A stretch of DNA of 51,064 nucleotides from a virus: positions 1 to 51,064 of the IMG/VR virus record IMGVR_UViG_3300007734_000719; one strand, given 5' to 3'. The notes under the pieces were generated by a model, which was not told the DNA's origin, ran no database searches, and saw only the letters and a list, made by a program, of their open reading frames with translations. Positions 24,863-32,989 of this stretch are shown piece after piece. The stretch's first letter is position 1. Each line of letters starts with the position of its first letter. The translations under genes were made by a program, and so were the position numbers.

Positions 24863-25084
24863 TTAAGCAACAGTGGGCGGAGTTGAGCTTCCCCCTGTGG
24901 TGGGAGAAATCTTATCTTTCGTTTTAAATTTAGGTCTGTATATGTTACGCAAATCTGGAAAATATGAAGTTAGTAGCGTATCCTCTTCACCTCTGTTAGG
25001 AGATTCAGAACGGCTAAAAGTATCTCCAGCGAACCGCATAACCGCAAATAAGATCTGCTCTATCTTAGCAACTAGACGGATCAA
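24863..25084 (-). CDS. Small hypothetical protein
   Basis: A 73-aa frame with TTG start; an ATG at 25039 (MRFAGDTFSRSES) is an alternative. Hydrophobic N-terminus (IEQILFAVMRFAG), polar tail. It overlaps the upstream gene end by 20 bp, in the same direction as all neighbours. Uncertain. Confidence 0.4.
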   Translation of the reverse strand: MIRLVAKIEQILFAVMRFAGDTFSRSESPNRGEEDTLLTSYFPDLRNIYRPKFKTKDKISPTTGGSSTPPTVA

Positions 25085-25583
25085 TGTTTTCGACCATAAA
25101 CCGTTTTAAAACGTGACGTTTAGGGCTGATCATGTCCAGTGTCCTTAACCTGAACAAAGCTTCTTCGTATGTTTTAAATATCTCTGCTTTGGCTCTGTTG
25201 GAAGAGTACTCCGCCACTTTATTATTTTGTAAGTAGCTGTGGACGTACAGTCCATCCTTAGACATGATGGTCCACGTCTCCTTGAACTTCAATTTGGAGT
25301 GGGAAGCCATCTCGGCCTCTGTGTATAAACGAGGGGTCGTAGCAAGTTTAGTCATTTTTTTGGAGGTTTCATTTTTCTTAATATTTACAGACTTAACAAA
25401 TGTTTTTTTGAGAGATCTTGCTTTGTTTGCTGCGCGTAAGGCAGAGTCAAACATCTCTTCGGTCAGGTAAACTTCCGCATCGATACGAAATCCGCCGTGG
25501 TAACCCAGTTGTGTTCGGATAGCAAATACATCTTTTTTAGTTTTATCAGGAATTTTAATAAGTTCGGCTATTTGGCTGCCCAT
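25065..25583 (-). CDS. Hypothetical protein coupled to DNA polymerase
   Basis: A 172-aa, basic protein. The start overlaps the polymerase stop by 16 bp. Segments GYHGGFRIDAEVYLTEEMFDSAL and KLKFKETWTIMSKDGLYVHSYL suggest alpha/beta fold. Family not recognised; coupling suggests a role in replication. Confidence 0.6.
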   Translation of the reverse strand: MGSQIAELIKIPDKTKKDVFAIRTQLGYHGGFRIDAEVYLTEEMFDSALRAANKARSLKKTFVKSVNIKKNETSKKMTKLATTPRLYTEAEMASHSKLKFKETWTIMSKDGLYVHSYLQNNKVAEYSSNRAKAEIFKTYEEALFRLRTLDMISPKRHVLKRFMVENIDPSSC

Positions 25584-27463
25584 GAATCTCCGGTTGATGC
25601 GTCGGCGGATGCTGGTACCGATGATAGTATTTTTTCTGCTGCTTCAACCATAGTTCTCTCCAAGATACTTTTATAATCTTCTGCTAGATCTTCTCTTACT
25701 TCTAGTACTAGTTCATCATGAACACAAGCCACTAGCTTAACGTTGTCATTTAAATGAGTACCTAGCTCTGCTACTGCAATCTTAAGTATGTCAGCTCCAC
25801 TCCCCTGAACCAACGTGTTTGCAGCACACATCATCGTCGCGTCGTCATAACTCAGCAGACGGCGCCTTCCGCAAGCCGTCCGGACATAAGCCCATCCATC
25901 TTGCACTAAAGCTGCCCGTTCGTGATGCCAAGCTCTCAGCCGTGGGTAGGCCAAATGAAATGCTGCGTGAGCTACTTTGGCTTCGGATAAAGTTAACATC
26001 TTACCACTCTGTGCGGCATATGTCTTGTATTTGCGATAACCCATCCCATATAACAAGGCAAAGTTCAGAGTCTTTCCTTCTTGTCGTTGCTCTTTAGTAA
26101 CTTCTGTAATCGCTATCTTATATATTAAACTAGCTGTCAATGTGTGTAAATCTATGTCGTCTATGAATGCCTGCCTCATTTGAGGAATATTAATCAGTTC
26201 TGCTCCAAGTCTCAACTCAATCTGAGCCCAGTCACAGATAACAAGCTTGAAACCCGGAGCTGCAACAAAACATTCTCTGAAGTTTTTCGATCGAGGAACC
26301 TGTTGAATGTTTACGGAGAATACTGACTTTACCTCTTTTACCTTTGTCTTAGGAGCACCGCTGCTAGTAAAGCGTCCAGAGTTGGCGCCTACCTGGTTAT
26401 ATCCAGAATGAATCCTGTGAGTTACAGGATTAATGTTATTAATAAGCTTACTTATGTGCTCTAGCCTTGTTTCTATTTTTGCCCTTTCCCTATACAACGC
26501 CATCGTCGGATCATCGCTGTCAAACTCAGACAAAGCGATTTGACTGAGCGTGGGCTTACCTGAAGTCAAATCCTCAGGCAGTGAAATTCCGCAAGCTGTA
26601 AAAGCTGCAATTACCTGAACTGGACTCCCTGGGTTAAACTCTTTCTTCGGTTTTTTTCCGATCGCAATCAGACCTTCAGCATTCCTAGGAAGTTTATTTT
26701 CGTCAGGCAGCCTTGAATCCAACTCTGTAATAAACTGTTCCGTTTTTAGACGGAGATCTTCCTCTAGGGTTACCCGCAATCCTTTTAGTTTTGTAACATC
26801 AACACCAAATCCGGTGTAGCACATCAAAGCAACCGGACGGATACACCTAGATTCAATACTGTATATAGGAGTCAGAGCTTCTTCGCGGAGTTCTTCTAGC
26901 TGGTCTGCGGCAATCCGTGGGAGAATGTCAACGTCCGTAGCAGCGTATTCGATTTGCTCCAACGTCAGATCTGGTTGGGACCAATCTGTTCGACGCTGTT
27001 CTTTATCGAGTTCTACTTCAAGACGACGTAAGGCTATTGATTTCAAGCTGCAAGATACGTCAGCAAAGTAAGGCTTCTGTGCCACAGGGCTTATGCGCTT
27101 CTCCTTAAAACCAGCACGTAGTATCCGCTCGGCTACATATGTGTCGAAGATCTTACCCTTAAAGTCAATGCCTAAAGAAAATAAGAACTGTAAATCGAAG
27201 TTTAAATTTTGTCCGATTATCATCTCCCGTGACTCGATCAAGTCTTTCAGGGATGAGTCAACGGGTACTTTAAATAAGTCGAATACGTAAACGGTGCGGT
27301 CCTCGACAGCAGGATCTGAGTCACATAGCTGCAGCAGTCGAGGTTTGGCAATGCTGGCCTGGAGCCCCGTGGTCTCAAAGTCAAGACAGAGCTTTGTGTA
27401 TCCGGTTAGAAGTTGAATGGAATCGGTGTAATCAGATGGTGTCGTTATGTACTTGATGTTCAT
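25568..27463 (-). CDS. polA: DNA polymerase I-like (family A) with 3'-5' exonuclease
   Basis: A 631-aa protein from ATG 27463. The 3'-5' exonuclease covers residues about 20-200: exo I LCLDFETTG (D28, E30), exo II IIGQNLNFDLQFL, exo III YAATDVDILPRI. The polymerase domain has motif A ICDWAQIELRLGAEL (near 405), motif B KTLNFALLYGMGYRKY (near 465) and motif C ACVHDELVLEV (near 575). The 5'-3' exonuclease of host Pol I is absent, as usual for phage replicases. It should be the replicative polymerase. A longer in-frame start would cross a structured intergenic segment and a Lys/Arg-rich stretch that is antisense to the next gene's acidic tail. Confidence 0.95.
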   Translation of the reverse strand: MNIKYITTPSDYTDSIQLLTGYTKLCLDFETTGLQASIAKPRLLQLCDSDPAVEDRTVYVFDLFKVPVDSSLKDLIESREMIIGQNLNFDLQFLFSLGIDFKGKIFDTYVAERILRAGFKEKRISPVAQKPYFADVSCSLKSIALRRLEVELDKEQRRTDWSQPDLTLEQIEYAATDVDILPRIAADQLEELREEALTPIYSIESRCIRPVALMCYTGFGVDVTKLKGLRVTLEEDLRLKTEQFITELDSRLPDENKLPRNAEGLIAIGKKPKKEFNPGSPVQVIAAFTACGISLPEDLTSGKPTLSQIALSEFDSDDPTMALYRERAKIETRLEHISKLINNINPVTHRIHSGYNQVGANSGRFTSSGAPKTKVKEVKSVFSVNIQQVPRSKNFRECFVAAPGFKLVICDWAQIELRLGAELINIPQMRQAFIDDIDLHTLTASLIYKIAITEVTKEQRQEGKTLNFALLYGMGYRKYKTYAAQSGKMLTLSEAKVAHAAFHLAYPRLRAWHHERAALVQDGWAYVRTACGRRRLLSYDDATMMCAANTLVQGSGADILKIAVAELGTHLNDNVKLVACVHDELVLEVREDLAEDYKSILERTMVEAAEKILSSVPASADASTGDSWAAK

Positions 27464-27485
27464 TAGAAGTTTGGTTATACATAGT

Positions 27486-27522
27486 GAAGGCGCCCCCGCA
27501 GCCCGAAGGGCGAGGACGCCAC
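27486..27522 (-). other. Intercistronic GC-rich hairpin before polymerase gene
   Basis: GCCC-GAA-GGGC core inside imperfect GGCG/CGCC flanks, between the stop of the 98-aa gene and the polymerase ATG. Could damp transcription or stabilise the polymerase mRNA. Confidence 0.5.
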
Positions 27523-27533
27523 TTACTATAAGG

Positions 27534-27830
27534 TCAATATACGTCGTTCGGGTCGGGTTCTTCCTCTTCCTCCACCTCTTCTTGCTCCTCGTCTTCTTCC
27601 TCCACAAGGCGGTTCAGATTAGGCTCATCTATTTTCCGTAGCAACATACTGTAATTAGTTGCCTCGTCTATATGTTTGTTCACTTCCCTCAATACGGCTA
27701 ACCGCATACACGAGTGCAATTCGTGTGCTGTCAGACCTTCTTTAAATCCCTCTTGCAGCATTTCAGCTATGCCTGAAACGCATTCTTCAGCAGCCGGTGT
27801 CAGCTTGCTTTGTTCAAAGATTGAAGTCAT
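27534..27830 (-). CDS. Small protein with acidic tail
   Basis: A 98-aa protein from ATG 27830, two bases after the upstream stop. Helical N-terminal domain (LTPAAEECVSGIAEMLQEGF, LREVNKHIDEATNYSMLLRKI). The last 25 residues are almost all Glu/Asp (EEEDEEQEEVEEEEEPD). Second acidic-tail protein in the replication cluster. Function unknown. Confidence 0.65.
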   Translation of the reverse strand: MTSIFEQSKLTPAAEECVSGIAEMLQEGFKEGLTAHELHSCMRLAVLREVNKHIDEATNYSMLLRKIDEPNLNRLVEEEDEEQEEVEEEEEPDPNDVY

Positions 27831-27832
27831 GA

Positions 27833-28651
27833 TCAAACGTGACGGGATTTAAAGAACTTAACAATGAAAGATTCCATATCACCCCAGTACTCTTTAACTT
27901 CGTTGCCCTTGTCGGTCAGCTTAAATGTGTAGTACATCCGTTTTAGCTTTTCCGCAATCGGGCCAGCGTCGGCGCGGATGGATCCGACCGAGTAGTTTTG
28001 ACGGACGGACAGCAACCCGTGGCGCTCGCAGTAGATCAGACCCTCGCGGAGGGAGATATAAATCGGGCTGACAGGGTATGTATCCCGGCGTGGGATCTTG
28101 GGTGTGTTATCGACGGGCTCCAGCTTTCCGCCGGATCCTTGAGTAAAACCACGGAAGGCGATCGAGGTCTTCTTTATCTTGTGAGTTGTTAGACAGTCGT
28201 TGACAAACTCACTGGCAATGTCCCGCATTGCTCGGGGATCAGAAGTGTTTGCATAGTGCAACAGCACGGCTGTGCCCACGCTGCGGTAACACGCGGACTT
28301 GTTTAAGTCTGCAATGATCTCAAGGGGCTCCATACCAAGCATTTGACTGGTGGAGCTTGGTACTGGTGCCTTGTCTGTAATAACCACCTTGTGAGTGGCC
28401 TTGGACATCGTGGGGGTATTCGCTGTAGCCAGCTTGAACGCCAGCGATGCCAGGGCAGGGTTCTGCTGATCAACGCTGAGTTTGAACAGCTTGTCGCTGT
28501 CCGCTAATTGGACATCAATGAGCTTACTTAGGTCTATTTCAAAAAGCTGCGTGTCAGATGAAGAAGCTTGAAGCAATGCTGCTGCTTCGGGTTTGTCGAG
28601 GGTCATTCCCCCGTAGTTGAAGTTGAAGTCCATTAAAAAGTCCATTGACAT
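27833..28651 (-). CDS. Hypothetical protein, first gene of replication operon
   Basis: A 272-aa protein. The N-terminal half is Ser/Ala/Leu-rich (KLIDVQLADSDKLFKLSVDQQ). The C-terminal half has a winged-helix-like stretch (SPIYISLREGLIYCERHGLL) followed by KLKRMYYTFKLTDKGNEV, a typical wing with LTDKG. A DNA-binding regulator or structural replication factor is possible. GC content is higher than in flanking intergenic DNA. Confidence 0.55.
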   Translation of the reverse strand: MSMDFLMDFNFNYGGMTLDKPEAAALLQASSSDTQLFEIDLSKLIDVQLADSDKLFKLSVDQQNPALASLAFKLATANTPTMSKATHKVVITDKAPVPSSTSQMLGMEPLEIIADLNKSACYRSVGTAVLLHYANTSDPRAMRDIASEFVNDCLTTHKIKKTSIAFRGFTQGSGGKLEPVDNTPKIPRRDTYPVSPIYISLREGLIYCERHGLLSVRQNYSVGSIRADAGPIAEKLKRMYYTFKLTDKGNEVKEYWGDMESFIVKFFKSRHV

Positions 28652-28755
28652 GAGCAGTGTATAGGAATTGTAGGGACCGCAAGAATGTCTTTAGAATAAT
28701 TTTAGATTTTCAGTACTTAAGATTTGTTAAGAAAACAAATTTTTTATATTAGTGT

Positions 28756-28761
28756 TATAAT
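28756..28761 (+). promoter_or_regulatory. TATAATTG element before 72-aa + gene
   Basis: TATAAT lies 21 nt before GTG 28783 in AT-rich DNA. Same spacing class as the elements at 4992, 8358 and 32924 (-). Confidence 0.4.
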
Positions 28762-28782
28762 TGTTGAAGTTGTTTTAGTTAC

Positions 28783-29001
28783 GTGAACGACGCTGGTTTT
28801 GACTTTTTAACTGCATACTTGTTGGAAAACCCTGAGTTACTTGCTGGTTTAGGTAAAGATATGTTTAAAGATACTTCTATAAAAGGAGGTAAAAGTGTAT
28901 TTAAAGAACCCGTTATGCCTGGGGAACAACGTTTGATTCCTCGTATGCAAGAGCGTAACGCTCCTTTGCTTCCTGGATACACCCGTGACTTAACGGTGTG
29001 A
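28783..29001 (+). CDS. Small + strand protein, possibly virion-associated
   Basis: A 72-aa protein, GTG start. FDFLTAYLLENPELLAGLG at the N-terminus loosely follows the F-L-x2-Y-L pattern of the MAVQPN family; the end is NAPLLPGYTRDLTV. It stands alone on + between two - strand blocks with its own candidate promoter, like the other elements of this class. Confidence 0.5.
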   Translation: MNDAGFDFLTAYLLENPELLAGLGKDMFKDTSIKGGKSVFKEPVMPGEQRLIPRMQERNAPLLPGYTRDLTV

Positions 29002-29089
29002 ACTTTTTAATTAATTTTGCTGTGTCTTGGACAGGAGAAGACGATGTATTTGACGACGTGGTTGATACATGATAACATGTTTTGATCTT

Positions 29090-29896
29090 TCATTTATTTA
29101 AAATAATTTCAAGATTAGCATTAAAGTTTGGATTTAAGTCGTTTGAATTAAATCCGTTATAATATCCGCGAGGATTGCAAACTACTCGACAATCGCCAAT
29201 CTTGTAATCAAAGCTTTCATGTGTGTGACCGTGTGACCAGTATTTAATTTGAGGATGAGACAAAATTAAATCATCAAGGTCACTTACAAATGCACCATTA
29301 GCAATGCCAGAACTTCTATATTTTGGGTGAATTGATTGGTGCGATGGCGCGTGGTGAGTACAAATCCAAACTTTTTGATTCTTAAGTGTCGGTAAGGTAT
29401 CCAGAAGAAACTGCTTAGACTCCCTGTGGAATCCCAAGGTGTCATCAGGGTTTAGTTTGCGATAGTTGGAGCCAATACGAATAACTTTGTAGTCGTTCAT
29501 ACATTGAGAAGCTTCCATCATCTCTAAAGCATTCTCATTGCGAAAATCAGTCCATAAGGTCGCACCAAGAAACGTCCAATCGGAAATTTTTATTACACTA
29601 TTTTCCATCAAGTGAACACCTTCTGGAAGACTTTCTTTAAGAACGTTCCAGGTTCCTTCATAGTTGTATCCATACGCTTCGTGGTTTCCTGTTATATACA
29701 AAACCCAATTAAAGTTGTCGGCGCAATTCCTTAGAAAGTCATTATAGACTTTTTGGAGAGTGCCGCTTTTCTTGAAGTGTCGGACGCAGAGGATGTCTCC
29801 GCCAAGAATGAGAACATCACCTTGGCCGAGGTCAGGAACTCCGTGCCCTTGGCAACACGTTTCTAAGTGTAAATCACTGACTACTTTAATCTTCAT
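29090..29896 (-). CDS. Calcineurin-like metallophosphoesterase
   Basis: A 268-aa protein with all family motifs: D8-x-H10 (VVSDLHLE), GGD near 33, GNHE near 71, the C-terminal THHAP near 180 and GHTH near 222. These bind two metals and hydrolyse phosphomonoesters or diesters, for example cyclic nucleotides or nucleotide tags. Such enzymes are common in cyanophages; the natural substrate here is unknown. The start overlaps the upstream stop by 11 bp. Confidence 0.9.
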   Translation of the reverse strand: MKIKVVSDLHLETCCQGHGVPDLGQGDVLILGGDILCVRHFKKSGTLQKVYNDFLRNCADNFNWVLYITGNHEAYGYNYEGTWNVLKESLPEGVHLMENSVIKISDWTFLGATLWTDFRNENALEMMEASQCMNDYKVIRIGSNYRKLNPDDTLGFHRESKQFLLDTLPTLKNQKVWICTHHAPSHQSIHPKYRSSGIANGAFVSDLDDLILSHPQIKYWSHGHTHESFDYKIGDCRVVCNPRGYYNGFNSNDLNPNFNANLEIILNK

Positions 29897-30209
29897 GGTC
29901 TGCTGGGAGGATGTATTCTACATTGTCTTTTTGTAAGTTGCTGTAATCCTCAATTTTTTTTACAACTTCCATAAAACTATCTTCCCCGTGGTCTCCAGAG
30001 TATAAGTAGTCGCAGGCACGCATAATCTCTGCTGTTTGACGCATCAGACAAAGTTGTTTCCTCAAATACTGGATGGTTTCAGGACCATATTCTCGAACAT
30101 CTCCATACTCATCTGGTTTATTGTTGTTTTGAATTTCTATTTCAAGTTCATCAGCAAACTGTTGAACTCTGTAATAATCGTAACCATTGCCAAAATGACC
30201 TCCTGACAT
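29886..30209 (-). CDS. Conserved phage protein starting MSGGHF
   Basis: A 107-aa protein of a phage family recognised by MSGGHFGNGYDYYRV, YGPETIQYLRKQL, and ACDYLYSGDHGEDSF near residues 66-80. Function unknown. Overlaps both neighbours by a few bases. Confidence 0.7.
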   Translation of the reverse strand: MSGGHFGNGYDYYRVQQFADELEIEIQNNNKPDEYGDVREYGPETIQYLRKQLCLMRQTAEIMRACDYLYSGDHGEDSFMEVVKKIEDYSNLQKDNVEYILPADHED

Positions 30210-30403
30210 TAGTCTTCTCTTCTTGCGTTTTTCATTTCAAATCCACCAATACCAATATCCACAAAGGTAGAATCATCAACATCCTTAAATAGTTGAAATT
30301 CAAAATCACCTTTATAAAAATGATATTTATGACCATCCGTAATCCTTACTTCTTGGTCTTGTGGAAACTTTTTGAGTTTTTCAATCCATTCTGCTACTGT
30401 CAT
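30209..30403 (-). CDS. Small phage protein (MTVAEWIEKLKKFPQD)
   Basis: A 64-aa protein. The first helix TVAEWIEKLKKFPQDQEVRI is typical of short phage proteins that begin with a 'T..E.I..L..LP.D..V' motif; function unknown. The stop overlaps the next ATG by one base. Confidence 0.65.
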   Translation of the reverse strand: MTVAEWIEKLKKFPQDQEVRITDGHKYHFYKGDFEFQLFKDVDDSTFVDIGIGGFEMKNARRED

Positions 30404-30473
30404 CAGGTTTCTGTGCGTATAGGTTTATTGCAAGGTATCACAGAGACATTTGGAGTGTCCCTGTGCCAATTCT

Positions 30474-30806
30474 TCAAGTGTCCTCAAACTCTTTTTTGAG
30501 TTTTTCATATTCCTTCCGTCTGCGTTCTTTTTTTTTGAGTTCTTCTTCTTTTTTCTTTTCCAGTTCTTTCATTCGTTTCGCATACTCTTTGTCGGTTTCA
30601 GGACGATGCTTATAAAGGTAATGAACTTCGTGGTCATCACCATAATCTCTCTCATACTCCATTTCAATACCTTCCCAACCCTCATCTAAATCAGATTGAA
30701 GTGAAGAAATAATACTTTCAAGAGAACCTTCAAAGTCCTTCCAATACCTTTGAGTTTCTTTTACTTGAATTCGGGCAGTCATCTGTTTGGTTGCTCGGGC
30801 AGTCAT
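30474..30806 (-). CDS. Charged coiled-coil protein with duplicated start
   Basis: A 110-aa protein; a tandem 24-bp duplication gives two in-frame starts, ATG 30806 and ATG 30782 (MTARATKQ then MTARIQV). The end is a long Lys/Glu helix (KEYAKRMKELEKKKEEELKKK). Just past the stop another frame reads RTLEELAQG, as in the gene at 30830, so the 3' end appears to be a fusion. Confidence 0.55.
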   Translation of the reverse strand: MTARATKQMTARIQVKETQRYWKDFEGSLESIISSLQSDLDEGWEGIEMEYERDYGDDHEVHYLYKHRPETDKEYAKRMKELEKKKEEELKKKERRRKEYEKLKKEFEDT

Positions 30807-30819
30807 CTGTTTGGTTGCT
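30772..30819. repeat. Tandem 24-bp duplication
   Basis: Two exact copies (30772-30795, 30796-30819), covering the start codon region of the coiled-coil gene. Being 8 codons long it keeps frame. Confidence 0.9.
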
Positions 30820-30829
30820 TATGAGACTA

Positions 30830-30940
30830 TTACAAGGTATCAGGTGGGGGTTTGAGAAGTCCTTGTGCTAATTCTTCAAGTGTTCTTAGATGCCGGCTCC
30901 CTATAGCAGCTTCATTGTAATCCGAAAGTGAATTAGCCAT
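30830..30940 (-). CDS. 36-aa peptide (RTLEELAQGLL)
   Basis: MANSLSDYNEAAIGSRHLR, then TLEELAQGLLKPPPDTL. Starts inside the end of the gene at 30933. The RTLEELAQG tail is repeated in a relic frame at about 30420-30480, so it is a conserved small module. Confidence 0.5.
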   Translation of the reverse strand: MANSLSDYNEAAIGSRHLRTLEELAQGLLKPPPDTL

Positions 30941-31238
30941 AGTAAGACAACCATTTGCGTAATGCGTCACCTGTTGGTGTACCTGATGGCCAACGCAATG
31001 CTTTTAATAGCTCCTTTGAACTACCAAAGGCCTTGGTACCTGGCGCAGGATACAACGTAAACCATACCTTGTCATCATTAAGGCCAGGTAATGAGCTGGC
31101 GTGGATATGTATATTTCCTGCGTGAAATATACGGCTGATGCCAGTGATATTAGGCTCGATGCCGCAAGCGTTTAGGATTTGCGCTTTTAATTTGGATTCG
31201 GGAATAGCCGCTAACTGGCGCCACGATGGTTCAGCCAT
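30933..31238 (-). CDS. HicA-size hypothetical protein coupled to SPAAQ module
   Basis: A 101-aa protein from ATG 31238, which overlaps the upstream stop as ATGGCTGA. Sequence MAEPSWRQLAAIPESKLKAQ, IHIHASSLPGLNDDKVWFTLYP, then SSKELLKALRWPSGTPTGDALRKWL. Helix-strand-helix layout. Family not recognised; a downstream partner swapped behind a constant junction. Confidence 0.6.
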   Translation of the reverse strand: MAEPSWRQLAAIPESKLKAQILNACGIEPNITGISRIFHAGNIHIHASSLPGLNDDKVWFTLYPAPGTKAFGSSKELLKALRWPSGTPTGDALRKWLSYYG

Positions 31239-31482
31239 TAGCACCCTCCAGCTCGGCGGCAATGGCCAGAAGCTCTGAACGGATGCGTTGGCACTCCAGC
31301 AATGCGGGCAGGTAGTTTCGTGGTTCGCTGGAGTCAGACGGCGCCACTTGATCCGCAGCAGCACGCAGGGCGGCGGCGGCACTAGCACCTGCCAGAAAAC
31401 TTACGTTCCAAGGGGCTTCGTCAAGTGCTTTGTTGATAGCATCCAGCACCGCCTGAGCAGCGGGGGAGAGGGGCGCGGTCAT
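31231..31482 (-). CDS. SPAAQ-module protein, paralogue of 4262 gene
   Basis: An 83-aa protein: PLSPAAQAVLDAINKALDEA, AAAALRAAADQV, SELLAIAAELEGANG. Same order of motifs as the gene at 4262-4477, in a family frequent in Synechococcus phages. The end overlaps the next gene by 8 bp. Confidence 0.75.
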   Translation of the reverse strand: MTAPLSPAAQAVLDAINKALDEAPWNVSFLAGASAAAALRAAADQVAPSDSSEPRNYLPALLECQRIRSELLAIAAELEGANG

Positions 31483-31694
31483 TTATTTAGCTCCTTGATG
31501 AGCTTCTTGAGTGCCTTGAACTCACCCCAGGTCAGGCGAATGGTCTGATTACAGCGTGTGCTTAAGTGGGCGTCAAAGCCTTCTCCGTTGTTCCAAAGGC
31601 TGACTTCGATGAAGTCATGGGGCTTGGCAAAGTGATCAAACTCTTGTAGTTCCACGAAAGCTGCATCTAGCTTGTAGGTACTGATCTCAGCCAT
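31479..31694 (-). CDS. Small hypothetical protein
   Basis: A 71-aa protein from ATG 31694 (MAEISTYKLDAAFVEL), again in an ATGGCTGA overlap with the upstream module. Beta-rich centre (DFIEVSLWNNGEGFDAHL), C-terminal helix (TWGEFKALKKLIKEL). Coupled by ATGA to the next gene. Confidence 0.6.
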   Translation of the reverse strand: MAEISTYKLDAAFVELQEFDHFAKPHDFIEVSLWNNGEGFDAHLSTRCNQTIRLTWGEFKALKKLIKELNK

Positions 31695-32010
31695 TAGTCG
31701 TTTCTGTAATTGGTTGATACTGCGGAAGCCATTGGCCCTGTTTGTCGGTGAAGCCCGCCTCGTGTAGAAACTTTTTTGCGGCATTGGAATCTCCGTTTAT
31801 TGCGCATTCCAGCAGGGTTGGAGCCTCCAGCTCGGCGGCAATAGAGCGGATCTGATCTATATGCCAATGTTTCATGGAGCCAGCCTGATCAGCGAGCGCC
31901 CGGAGAGTGCTTATGGCAATGCTGCGTGAGTCATCCTGGGCGATCCAGGCCTTGTAAGCAGCGTCCTCTACTGCATCTGCGGCGGGGCTCAGGGGGGTGA
32001 AGTTAGTCAT
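31687..32010 (-). CDS. Fused module protein (SPAAD + GFTDKQGQWLPQYQPI)
   Basis: A 107-aa protein from ATG 32010. N-terminal SPAADAVEDAAYKAW and STLRALADQAGSMKHWHIDQIRSIAAELEA, then a different module, LLECAINGDSNAAKKFLHEAG with GFTDKQGQWLPQYQPI. The latter also ends the gene at 33256-33522. The first half is present as a relic at 4783-4845. Clear case of module fusion. Confidence 0.7.
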   Translation of the reverse strand: MTNFTPLSPAADAVEDAAYKAWIAQDDSRSIAISTLRALADQAGSMKHWHIDQIRSIAAELEAPTLLECAINGDSNAAKKFLHEAGFTDKQGQWLPQYQPITETTNG

Positions 32011-32056
32011 TGGTGACTCCATTTAGTTCGTCGGCGATGGCGAGTTGTTTCTTCAT
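32003..32056 (-). pseudogene. 17-codon relic module (LAIADELNGVTND)
   Basis: MKKQLAIADELNGVTND then stop. The same DNA, with a stop, occurs at about 4840-4872 (+). It overlaps the next ATG in an ATGACTAA junction. Probably the end of a lost module gene, possibly still translated. Confidence 0.5.
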
Positions 32057-32105
32057 TGTGCCTCCAGCTCGGCGGGGCCAGCTCGGCGCGGTGTCTTATT
32101 TACCC

Positions 32106-32900
32106 CTATTTTTGTGAAAATTCTCTTATTTTCTCCAAAGATTTACGAAAATTTATACTGTTTATTTGATCTTGTTGTTTAGTTTTTTGCCCCGCTGGAG
32201 ATTGTTCCTGCGCTTGTCGTTTGATATATTCGTCGTTTTCTTTTTTAGCTGCTGGCGTTAGTTTAACTCCAAATCGTTCTGGTTCAAACCTAGCCAAAAT
32301 AGGAACAAGGCCACGCGGGCCGTACGTTCTCGTATTCGGACCTATGGAACTATTTTCAAGAATTTTCTGGACGTTAGGATTATTTAAATTACTTTTAGTC
32401 CAATCCATTAAAGCACCATAAATTGGCCTTTGTATTTCATTTTTAATTTCATTAAGAGTTACATTAGATCGAAACAAATTATCTTTCTTTGCTTCTTGCA
32501 TTATTTGGTTAACTAAGCCCATATGTTTGCCAACTGATTCAAGATTAACACCTTTAACTAAACCATCTAATTGACCAACAGCTTGTTCAATCATCTTTGG
32601 GTTTTCAAGTAGTATTTTACCTACTGGACTTTCTAACGTATTGCGGATTGTTCTACGAGTATAATCAGGACTTTTTCCTACCTCGCTTAAATAAGCAAAA
32701 CCTTCTTGAAATGCATCAGGAGTAATGTTTTTGTTTATTGCTTCTTTTGTAAAACGATCAATAATTTGACGTGCTGCTCCACGAGACATTGCAATATCCT
32801 CATATTCCTCCATGCGTGGATTGTAATTAAACGAACCTTCTTCCGACTCTTGAATCGAATCAAGATACTCGTTTAAAAAAGTGTTTGGTTGAACAGCCAA
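32106..32900 (-). CDS. MAVQPN-family protein, inverted paralogue
   Basis: A 264-aa protein, TTG start as in the paralogue at 5020. Residues 1-40 (MAVQPNTFLNEYLDSIQESE, EGSFNYNPRMEEYEDIA) match it; the rest diverges and is helix-rich and Lys/Gln/Asn-rich (LVNQIMQEAKKDNLFRSN). Its TATAAT element is at 32924-32929 (-), 23 nt upstream. It interrupts the small module cluster, so it appears to have been inserted with its own leader. Confidence 0.6.
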   Translation of the reverse strand: MAVQPNTFLNEYLDSIQESEEGSFNYNPRMEEYEDIAMSRGAARQIIDRFTKEAINKNITPDAFQEGFAYLSEVGKSPDYTRRTIRNTLESPVGKILLENPKMIEQAVGQLDGLVKGVNLESVGKHMGLVNQIMQEAKKDNLFRSNVTLNEIKNEIQRPIYGALMDWTKSNLNNPNVQKILENSSIGPNTRTYGPRGLVPILARFEPERFGVKLTPAAKKENDEYIKRQAQEQSPAGQKTKQQDQINSINFRKSLEKIREFSQK

Positions 32901-32923
32901 TTGAACTGAGTCTTTCTTTACTA

Positions 32924-32989
32924 ATTATAGACAAACTGAACCCACGTGAATAGAAGAAGAGGTTCAGACTACTGGGCTTCAAGCTCGTC
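32924..32989 (-). promoter_or_regulatory. Inverted copy of MAVQPN leader with TATAAT
   Basis: Contains the block GACGAGCTTGAAGCCCA, then CTGAACCTCTT, and GTCTATAATTAG ahead of the TTG start, aligned with 4907-5000 on the + strand. Homology shows that leader, preceding module end and gene start moved together. Confidence 0.6.

Noticed and set aside
27464-27607. N-terminal extension of the DNA polymerase
   Set aside because: Would be Lys/Arg-rich antisense to the acidic tail of the neighbouring gene and crosses the GC hairpin.
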